From a virus: DNA of 38,456 nucleotides. The position numbers and the translations under genes are program-made. The stretch spans positions 1 to 38,456 of IMG/VR virus record IMGVR_UViG_3300017917_002818. One strand, 5' to 3'. Below the pieces are notes generated by a model, which worked only from the letters and a program-made list of their open reading frames with translations, was not told the DNA's origin and ran no database searches. Positions 1-5,394 of the stretch are shown here, piece after piece (position 1 is the stretch's first letter; the number at the start of each line of letters is the position of its first letter).

Positions 1-381
1 AGACCTCTACTTGGACAAATCCACGACACATTTTTTATAACTTTACATAGGTAACGTAAAAATTATACTAACATAGATATAAAAGCAAAAGTGTCTGTCC
101 GATGTCATTGACAAGTTGCCTACTTAGTAACGAGCTGTTCGTTGCACAGGATGACCGCAAGTCTGAATGTATTCTTACCAAAAACCTCTAAGGAGTCGAA
201 TCCTGAGTCAGTTCGCAAGATTGAAGAGAGTTGATTAATGAGAGAGTAGATGATATCGTAAGGAGTGATTGGTCTAACTAATCGGCAATGAGGATTACCA
301 TTCAAAAGATGGTGGAAACGAAGGGAAACAATAATCCTTCCAAAGATTCTCAATAAGACGAGTATTCTCATCGTATTAGCC
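1..381 (+). other. Gene-free stretch, possible structured RNA
   Basis: I find no convincing coding region here. The only long open frame (minus strand, about 120-407) has no family resemblance and unusual composition. The stretch is less AT-rich than the neighbouring genes. It holds several short hairpins closed by GNRA-type loops: GACCGCAAGTC near 153, TTCGCAAGA near 213, and two GGAAAC segments near 313-330. It also contains ACCAT/ATGGT and GAAGG/CCTTC arms and ends directly in an intrinsic terminator reading on the plus strand. That fits the 3' part of a structured non-coding RNA that could begin upstream of the window. I looked for RNase P RNA and found its GAGGAAAGUCC block missing. No RNA class is assigned. 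Confidence 0.3.
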
Positions 382-415
382 AAAAAGGTGTTACAGAAAT
401 GTGACACCTTTTTTT
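382..415 (+). terminator. Intrinsic terminator after the gene-free region
   Basis: GGTGTTAC and GTGACACC pair with one G-U across a six-base loop (387-408). The stem is flanked by five A before and a run of T after. It would end a plus-strand transcript coming from 1-381. Confidence 0.7.
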
Positions 416-443
416 GTTTATATTAATTTTTTTATTATCTTTG
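413..443 (+). promoter_or_regulatory. Bacteroidota-type promoter
   Basis: TTTG (413-416) and TATCTTTG (436-443) are separated by exactly 19 bases, matching the Bacteroidota housekeeping consensus TTTG-N19-TANNTTTG. The expected start of transcription falls at or next to the ATG at 448, so the mRNA would be leaderless or nearly so. Confidence 0.7.
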
Positions 444-447
444 TCCT

Positions 448-723
448 ATGAAAAAATTAATCACAGAAAATTGGGAAAGAAAATACACGGATGAGTTCCG
501 TGAGAGAAAGGTTTTGTCAATTCTACCATTTATTATTGTTAGTGGTGATAATGGTGATTTTCATTGGACTGGTAAATGGTTCAAGTATGTTACAATTCAA
601 GAACAAAAAGTAAAAGACCGTTATTTAGAGTTTGACGATGGATGGAATTACCAACATTATTGGGGTAAATGGGAGATAAATTGGGTTTTTACCAAAATTA
701 TAAAAGATGAAAAAATCGGTTAG
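448..723 (+). CDS. Small hypothetical protein, possibly leaderless
   Basis: A 91-residue soluble protein that I do not recognise. It is rich in aromatic residues, with six Trp, several of them in the second half (WNYQHYWGKWEINW near residues 66-79). It has no signal peptide or membrane segment. The start is placed by the promoter at 413-443, which would begin transcription at about the ATG itself. The last 17 bases overlap smpB in another frame, so the two genes are probably co-transcribed and translationally coupled. No function is proposed; the context only suggests early expression by host RNA polymerase. Confidence 0.7.
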   Translation: MKKLITENWERKYTDEFRERKVLSILPFIIVSGDNGDFHWTGKWFKYVTIQEQKVKDRYLEFDDGWNYQHYWGKWEINWVFTKIIKDEKIG

Positions 724-1144
724 TATAGTTAATAAGAAAGCAAAGTTTGAGTACGAGTTTCTTCAAACAGAAACTTGTGGAATCCAACTAGTAGGTTCTG
801 AAGTGAAATCAATTCGGAATGGTAAAGCGTCCATCTCTGAGGGTTATTGTTATTTCAATAATGGAGAGTTATTTGTTAAGGGAATGAATATATCCGATTA
901 TGGGTTTGGTTCTTCTCACGATGCAACTAGAGACAGAAAACTTTTACTTAAACGAAAAGAATTGAACAATTTGGAGAATCAACTTACTAATGGGTTAACC
1001 ATTATTCCATACCGATTGTTCCTGAACGATAAAGGTTTAATTAAAGTTGAGATTGCCTTGGCTAAAGGTAAAAAACTTTATGATAAACGAGATAGTATTA
1101 AATCTCGGGATATTGAACGAGATATGAAAAGAGACTTGAAATAG
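707..1144 (+). CDS. smpB: SsrA-binding protein SmpB
   Basis: SmpB binds the tRNA-like domain of tmRNA and carries it into stalled ribosomes for trans-translation. At 145 residues it is slightly shorter than E. coli SmpB. Family blocks are present in order: NKKAKFEYEF (9-18), a GSEVKSIRNGKASISEGY segment (30-47), ATRDRKLLLKRKEL (73-86), VEIALAKGKKLYDKRDSIK (114-132), and a basic C-terminal tail, the part that enters the empty mRNA channel. The core looks intact, so it should be functional. It overlaps the preceding small gene and ends in its own terminator. A tmRNA gene lies 1.5 kb downstream on the opposite strand, so the phage carries both partners. The family call is secure. Confidence 0.97.
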   Translation: MKKSVSIVNKKAKFEYEFLQTETCGIQLVGSEVKSIRNGKASISEGYCYFNNGELFVKGMNISDYGFGSSHDATRDRKLLLKRKELNNLENQLTNGLTIIPYRLFLNDKGLIKVEIALAKGKKLYDKRDSIKSRDIERDMKRDLK

Positions 1145-1156
1145 TCTCTTTTTTTA
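1127..1156 (+). terminator. Intrinsic terminator of smpB
   Basis: AGAGACT (1130-1136) pairs with AGTCTCT (1143-1149), followed by a T run. The smpB stop codon lies inside the hairpin. Confidence 0.8.
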
Positions 1157-1169
1157 TTATAATTTACTT

Positions 1170-1553
1170 ATGAATTTGTTAATACCAACCAAAATAGAAA
1201 TTAAACCCTCACCAGGAAAAGGAATGGGGGTATTTGCTATTGACGTTATTGAAAAAGGTGAAGTCATAGAAGAATGTCATTTAGTAACACTACCTACAAA
1301 AAAGTGGGAAAAATCAAGATTACTTGACGATTATAGATTTTGTTATCCACAAGGCCCTAATTGGACTGAATATGTTATACCATTAGGGTATGGATGTATT
1401 TATAACCATTCGGATAATAATAACGCCATGTGGAGAAATCATCCAACAAAACGTGCTTTCCAATTTTACGCTTTACAAACAATCCAACCCGGTGAAGAAA
1501 TATGTACTTCATATGGTGAAGGTTATTTTTGGAGTGATGGAATTAAAAAATAA
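1170..1553 (+). CDS. SET-domain protein (putative lysine methyltransferase)
   Basis: This 127-residue protein is a minimal SET domain. The visible motifs are GKGMGVFAIDVIEKGEVIEE (16-35, the first strand and S-adenosylmethionine region), GCIYNHSDNNNA (75-86, the family NHS motif) and GEEICTSYGEGY (108-119, with the catalytic-type Tyr at about 115). SET enzymes move a methyl group from S-adenosylmethionine to a protein lysine. No post-SET cysteine cluster is present, so this is a compact virus-like form. The substrate is unknown; host nucleoid, ribosomal or polymerase proteins are possibilities only. It follows the smpB terminator, so it probably has its own promoter, but I see only a weak candidate in the AT-rich sequence before 1170. 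Confidence 0.88.
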   Translation: MNLLIPTKIEIKPSPGKGMGVFAIDVIEKGEVIEECHLVTLPTKKWEKSRLLDDYRFCYPQGPNWTEYVIPLGYGCIYNHSDNNNAMWRNHPTKRAFQFYALQTIQPGEEICTSYGEGYFWSDGIKK

Positions 1554-1596
1554 AATATCAGTTCAAAAATAAACAAATTAAAAAAACACAGAAATT

Positions 1597-1932
1597 ATGA
1601 TTATAGGAATTTTTTTAGGTATGGTTATGGTTCTCGGGATACTGGGAGTTATAGTTATGGTTAGGATGTATTCAGACATCAAAAAATTGAAAAGATTGGT
1701 TAAATCTCAAGAAGAAGTAATCAGAGAGATTGACCTTAGTATTCATCGTCGTATAGATGGTGAAATTGAAAGAACAAATAAATTATACGAAGACCTTAAT
1801 AGACATATTAATTCAAGAATGGATGACACCTCAAGAAATTTTGACGAGGTATATCAACAAATGGATTCAAGATTAGATAAACTAGTAAATAAATTAAGTA
1901 AACCTGTTAAAAAGGATTTACTTCAAGATTAA
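1597..1932 (+). CDS. Single-span membrane protein with coiled coil
   Basis: A 111-residue protein with one hydrophobic segment at residues 2-22, followed by a charged, heptad-like helical region (about 25-100) that ends in a lysine-rich tail. This layout predicts an inner-membrane anchor with a long soluble coiled coil. It matches no family I recognise. Small phage proteins of this shape include lysis accessory or superinfection-exclusion proteins, but nothing in the sequence decides between them. It lies 43 bases after the SET gene and is followed by a terminator, so the two may form one transcript. Confidence 0.75.
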   Translation: MIIGIFLGMVMVLGILGVIVMVRMYSDIKKLKRLVKSQEEVIREIDLSIHRRIDGEIERTNKLYEDLNRHINSRMDDTSRNFDEVYQQMDSRLDKLVNKLSKPVKKDLLQD

Positions 1933-1957
1933 AAAAATAAACATTTGAACTGATACC

Positions 1958-1981
1958 AAACCACCTCCGGGTGGTTTTTTT
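1958..1981 (+). terminator. Intrinsic terminator
   Basis: CCACC-TCCGG-GTGG hairpin (1961-1974) preceded by AAA and followed by seven T. Confidence 0.8.
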
Positions 1982-2075
1982 ATGTTTTGTAGTTGGAATG
2001 TGAGTTTTAAACTGACGTAGGTGATATGAAAGATAAGTTTTTATTCACCTCCACTAACTTTTACCATCTCCACAC

Positions 2076-2083
2076 TATTTATA
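2076..2083 (+). promoter_or_regulatory. Candidate late-promoter motif TATTTATA
   Basis: TATTTATA ends 13 bases before the ATG at 2097. It is one of a series of identical motifs at this spacing in the window. Confidence 0.4.
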
Positions 2084-2096
2084 TATAAAAGATATT

Positions 2097-2639
2097 ATGA
2101 GTAAAAATAAATCAAAAAGAAAAATGGGTGAATGTATCTGTGATAATTGTGGTGTTAAATTTGAAAAACCATTAACAGAAATTAATAGGAATAATAAATT
2201 AAGTAGACAAAATTTTTGTTCTAGAACTTGCGTTGGTAAAAATAACATAAAAAATTTTGGAGATAGAAAAAATAATTACGATATTTCTAAACACTCTAAT
2301 AATTCTCGGGATAATTTTACAGGATTACGTTCTTTTTTACGGAGAATTAAAAATAAATATCACGATTATGATGTTGATTTAGAATATTTAAAAGAAATTT
2401 GGGATAATCAAAATATATGTGTTTATACCGGAGTTGAATTACAATTACCTAAAAGTAAGGGTGTGAATAATCCGTTATATACGGCATCAATTGATAGAAT
2501 TAAATCGGATAAAGGATATATTAAAGGTAATTTACAATTTATTTCAATAGCGTCAAACCTTGCAAAAAATACAATGTCTCACGAACAAATGCTTGAATTT
2601 TGTGATTTAATAGTTAAAAATAAAAAACCCATCATATGA
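2097..2639 (+). CDS. HNH-like (His-Me finger) endonuclease with zinc ribbon
   Basis: A 180-residue protein. The N-terminus has CDNC (15-18) and CSRTC (41-45), a probable zinc-binding pair. The C-terminal half carries a block typical of phage free-standing HNH-like endonucleases: CVYTGVELQLP, then SIDRIKSDKGYIKGNLQFIS, then NLAKNTMS. The Asp-Arg and Gly-Asn positions of that family are kept. Such enzymes usually nick or cut DNA and behave as homing elements that spread by invading a neighbouring site. It stands directly before the tmRNA gene and shares a bidirectional terminator with it, so the tmRNA locus is a plausible insertion point. Repair or packaging roles are alternatives. Confidence 0.8.
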   Translation: MSKNKSKRKMGECICDNCGVKFEKPLTEINRNNKLSRQNFCSRTCVGKNNIKNFGDRKNNYDISKHSNNSRDNFTGLRSFLRRIKNKYHDYDVDLEYLKEIWDNQNICVYTGVELQLPKSKGVNNPLYTASIDRIKSDKGYIKGNLQFISIASNLAKNTMSHEQMLEFCDLIVKNKKPII

Positions 2640-2648
2640 TGGGTTTTT
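2622..2648. terminator. Bidirectional terminator shared by the endonuclease gene and tmRNA
   Basis: The palindrome CCCATCATATGATGGG (2628-2643) is flanked by six A and five T, so it works as an intrinsic terminator in both directions. The endonuclease stop codon is inside it. The tmRNA 3' end lies 15 bases away on the other side. Confidence 0.85.
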
Positions 2649-2657
2649 GTTTAGAAG

Positions 2658-3052
2658 TGGAAGTAGGCGGACTCGAACCGCCGTCTTAAAAACCTTACTT
2701 ATTAAGGACTACACGTTTAGGTCATTGTTTAAGCTAACAATCCGAAATTTCACAATTCCCTTATTTTTAGAGTGGTTCGGTTTACTGAGAACTAATCCTC
2801 CACTTGTTTCTTTTCGGGTAGAAACCACACCTTTGTAAAACAGTTCTGTTGCAAGGTACACCTGTCCGTCGACCCCGTGTTGTGTTTCCGCTTAGGCTAC
2901 AACAACTTCTTCAGCACGGATTAATCCAACTGCTGACATTTTGTCTAAAACGTTTCCGTTTACTTTTTGTATTCCGTAGATTTAAGTGATAGGAAACTTC
3001 TCACTACGTGCCCCGAATAATTAAAACTATTAATCAAATCCAAGTTACTCCC
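2658..3052 (-). ncRNA. ssrA: Phage-encoded tmRNA (SsrA RNA)
   Basis: About 395 nt on the minus strand. The 5' end GGGAGUA (3052-3046) pairs with UACUUCC (2665-2659) with one G-U, forming the acceptor stem. Just inside the 5' end is ACUUGGAUUUGAU, the conserved tmRNA D-domain segment. Near the 3' end GGCGG-UUCGAGU-CCGCC forms the T arm. CCA is not encoded; the following bases are ACUU. The tag reading frame ends at UAA (2894-2892). Its C-terminus reads AEEVVVA and its start is close to 2960-2955 (AAC or GGA after AAAAAGUA, the usual AGUN element before the resume codon), giving a tag of about 21-22 residues. Most bacterial tags are shorter and end ALAA or similar. A strong host-type promoter lies just upstream and a terminator just downstream. 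Confidence 0.93.
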
Positions 3053-3066
3053 TTATTATTATGGTA

Positions 3067-3097
3067 CAAAGATAAAACAAAAAATGGAAAAACCAAA
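3067..3097 (-). promoter_or_regulatory. Bacteroidota-type promoter of the tmRNA
   Basis: On the minus strand TTTG (3097-3094), 19 bases, then TATCTTTG (3074-3067): an exact match to TTTG-N19-TANNTTTG. Transcription would start about 10 bases before the mature tmRNA 5' end at 3052, leaving a short leader for RNase P to remove. Confidence 0.82.
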
Positions 3098-3106
3098 CTT
3101 TTTTTA

Positions 3107-3114
3107 TATTTATA
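3107..3114 (+). promoter_or_regulatory. Candidate late-promoter motif TATTTATA
   Basis: TATTTATA ends 15 bases before the ATG at 3130. It lies just beyond the tmRNA promoter on the other strand, so the two promoters are back to back. Confidence 0.4.
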
Positions 3115-3129
3115 TTAAAATAAATATCA

Positions 3130-4497
3130 ATGCCTGATACAAAGGACTTTCACGGAGCAAAAAACATATTATTAGACAATGAAGATTGGATGGTTGTAGA
3201 CCCATTGGACTACGATTCATTTGTATATTACGCTCCGGAAGAATATAAAAATAGTTGGAATCAATTTAAAGAAGGTGATACTTACTTTATTATTGATAAA
3301 ACTAAAGAACCTATTCAAACATCAATTATTCATAAAACACAAGATAATAAAATAGAATATTATGGTAGTGAAGTTCAAAGACATAGAGTATTAAATAAAC
3401 GTGAATTTGAATCAGATTTACCGGATGAGGTTAAATCAGTTGTTGAGGATATTGTGGGTCAATCAGATATCTACAAATTACTATTGGCCGTTAAAAACGG
3501 AGAAAAAGTAACGTCTAATCAAATGCAAAGAGCTGACGACCTTGTTTGGAAATTTATTTATAATGAAAGAAATCCAAATAAAAGTATGGTTAAACTTAGG
3601 TTTGACGATATTGAAGATTATTTAAAGTTGTTTGACCTTGATGAATACGATATTTCTTTTGCGGAATCTGTGTTTTCTTATTATGATGGAGCCAATTTTA
3701 TTGATTATGACCACGGATATAATGAATGGAATGAAGGATATCTTTTATATCAATTTTCGGACGACAATTTAAGTAAATTAAAACAAATACTTCGACTTAT
3801 TAGTCCATCTACCGCTAAATTAGAAACTGATGAAGATAAAGAAGAGTCAAGTAAATTATTAGAAAAACTGTTTCCAAATGAAGTTGATTATATAATTACT
3901 GATTGGACTGATGAGGAAAATAGTTGTAAAAATAGAGCTGCCAAAGAATGGATTGAAAGTGACTCTTGTGATTATTTTTCTAAGTATGGTGTAATTAGAC
4001 AAGATTGTTTTAGTGAATATTATACAACAGTAGGTATTTTATTATCATTTTATAATAATGTTGGTGATAAAACATTAACATTAAGAGAAGTACTTACAGT
4101 TATTGGTCATCAAGATAGTGATATTGGAGGATGGGATGAAAATAGATGGGAAATATATTGTAGTGATTTTGATGAAAAAGCATTCAATGATTCAGTGGAA
4201 CGTCAATTAGACAAAATATTTGAGAAATTGGAAGACTCTGATGAATTTCTTGATGTGTATGAATACTCTAATTTATTCAATAAAATTACTAAAAATTATC
4301 ATCTTAACAACAGATATAAAACCAAATCTGGTAGAGAGTTTTTTATTAGAAAAATTGACCCGGCAACCAATAAAATAATCGTCCAAGTGTTTAAGAAAGA
4401 TGGTGATGGATTAGAGGATAGAAGTTATACTGAAGAAGAGTTTAATAATTTTTTAGTTTCACCGGAGTTATTTGAAGGTTTTGTAAGAATAAGATAA
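3130..4497 (+). CDS. Large acidic hypothetical protein
   Basis: A 455-residue, strongly acidic, soluble protein with no signal peptide or membrane segment. I do not recognise a family with confidence. The N-terminal stretch (NEDWMVVDPLDYDSFVYY at about 17-34, then KEGDTYFIIDKTKEP) loosely resembles a segment in T4-like phage proteins of the form W-V-V-P-x-x-Y-Y-G...YFIIDK, but the usual GTKWC-type core is missing. The middle repeats Asp/Glu and aromatic residues, and there are scattered cysteines (ENSCKN, SDSCDYF, RQDCF). The C-terminal 50 residues (YKTKSGREFFIRKIDPATNKIIV) look like a small beta domain. It stands alone between the tmRNA and the peptidase gene, with its own candidate late promoter. 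No function is proposed. Confidence 0.8.
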   Translation: MPDTKDFHGAKNILLDNEDWMVVDPLDYDSFVYYAPEEYKNSWNQFKEGDTYFIIDKTKEPIQTSIIHKTQDNKIEYYGSEVQRHRVLNKREFESDLPDEVKSVVEDIVGQSDIYKLLLAVKNGEKVTSNQMQRADDLVWKFIYNERNPNKSMVKLRFDDIEDYLKLFDLDEYDISFAESVFSYYDGANFIDYDHGYNEWNEGYLLYQFSDDNLSKLKQILRLISPSTAKLETDEDKEESSKLLEKLFPNEVDYIITDWTDEENSCKNRAAKEWIESDSCDYFSKYGVIRQDCFSEYYTTVGILLSFYNNVGDKTLTLREVLTVIGHQDSDIGGWDENRWEIYCSDFDEKAFNDSVERQLDKIFEKLEDSDEFLDVYEYSNLFNKITKNYHLNNRYKTKSGREFFIRKIDPATNKIIVQVFKKDGDGLEDRSYTEEEFNNFLVSPELFEGFVRIR

Positions 4498-4504
4498 TAA
4501 AATA

Positions 4505-4535
4505 TTTAATAATTTAAAATTTTTTATTATATTTG
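4505..4535 (+). promoter_or_regulatory. Bacteroidota-type promoter of the peptidase gene
   Basis: TATATTTG (4528-4535) fits TANNTTTG. The -33 element is TTTA (4505-4508), one mismatch from TTTG, at a 19-base spacing. The expected transcription start coincides with the ATG at 4540, again implying a leaderless mRNA. Confidence 0.55.
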
Positions 4536-4539
4536 TAAA

Positions 4540-5361
4540 ATGGAAAGAGATTACGAATTATTAAAAGAAATATTGTCAGTCCCGACAAAAACTTATCAAG
4601 AAGACCTTATGGTTGAATTTCTAATCAAATGGTTAGAAGACAATGGGATTCCATTTAATATGGATGAACATAAAAATATTTATGCGGTCAAACAAACCGA
4701 TGAATTTATTGAATACTTCCCTTGTGTAATTGCTCATACCGATACGGTGCACTCTTTGGATAATATTATCATTCGTGAGGAAATGTTACCAAATGAACAA
4801 AAAATTCCTAAACCATCGTTAAAAGCCTATAATCATTTTGGGCATCCAACAGGAATTGGTGGTGATGATAAATGTGGTATATTCGCCTGTTTGGAATTAT
4901 TAAAAGAATTACCAAATCTGAAAGCGGCGTTTTTTGTGTCTGAAGAAACTGGTTGTCACGGTTCTAAAAAAGCCGACCCAAATTTCTTTTCAAATGTTGG
5001 TTATGGTATTCAGTTTGATGCTCCCGGAAATGTTATGGTTTCAGAATATTGTATGGGAACTCAATTATTTGATAGAGATAGTGAGTTTTTCAATATTTGT
5101 GATAACGCTTTAAATGAAGGGTTCAGAGGTCGACACGATTATCAATCACATCCATATACCGATGTTTACGCGTTAAAGAATATCTTTGACTTCTCTTGTA
5201 TCAATTTTGCGATAGGTTATTACAACTATCACACACCAAATGAGTATGTTGTTGTTGAAGATGTTTATAGTGGAATAGAGACTGGTAAAAAGATGATTGA
5301 AGGGTTAGGAAATAAGAAATACCCTTTTAAGGTTGATAGTAAATATTTTAAATTATTTTAA
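4540..5361 (+). CDS. M20-family metallopeptidase (PepT-like)
   Basis: A 273-residue zinc peptidase of the M20 clan, cytoplasmic by prediction. The di-zinc site can be followed: AHTDTV (His66, Asp68), GIGGDD (Asp109, bridging), SEETG (Glu135 general base, Glu136 ligand), FDAPG (Asp160) and YHTPNEY (His231). All expected ligands are present. The protein is much shorter than PepT (about 400) because the lid/dimerisation domain is reduced to a short segment around 165-205. Family members trim small peptides or remove N-terminal residues. Its position between the tmRNA/SmpB genes and the Clp ATPase suggests it could recycle peptides made by tagged proteolysis; that link is inference. Deacylase or carboxypeptidase activity is an alternative within the family. 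Confidence 0.88.
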   Translation: MERDYELLKEILSVPTKTYQEDLMVEFLIKWLEDNGIPFNMDEHKNIYAVKQTDEFIEYFPCVIAHTDTVHSLDNIIIREEMLPNEQKIPKPSLKAYNHFGHPTGIGGDDKCGIFACLELLKELPNLKAAFFVSEETGCHGSKKADPNFFSNVGYGIQFDAPGNVMVSEYCMGTQLFDRDSEFFNICDNALNEGFRGRHDYQSHPYTDVYALKNIFDFSCINFAIGYYNYHTPNEYVVVEDVYSGIETGKKMIEGLGNKKYPFKVDSKYFKLF

Positions 5362-5362
5362 T

Positions 5363-5394
5363 AAAAAAAAGAGGACTAATTGTCCTCTTTTTTC
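5363..5394. terminator. Bidirectional terminator between peptidase and Clp ATPase
   Basis: AAGAGGAC (5369-5376) pairs with GTCCTCTT (5382-5389), with A and T runs on either side. It serves the two convergent genes; the minus-strand stop codon is in the loop. Confidence 0.85.

Noticed and set aside
120-407. Minus-strand frame of 95 codons at the left edge
   Set aside because: Composition and sequence do not resemble a protein family, it has no promoter, and the region looks like structured RNA with a plus-strand terminator.
1-417. RNase P RNA
   Set aside because: An ACAGAA string is present near 393, but it lies in the terminator loop and the partner GAGGAAAGUCC block is missing.
2658-2690. 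Possible tRNA from the GGTTCGAGTCC-type T arm on the minus strand
   Set aside because: The matching acceptor strand is nearly 400 bases away and a tag frame lies between, so it is tmRNA and not a tRNA. I found no other tRNA in the window.
2647-2838. Plus-strand open frame after the endonuclease gene
   Set aside because: It lies wholly across the tmRNA gene on the other strand and encodes the complement of its T arm and 3' region.
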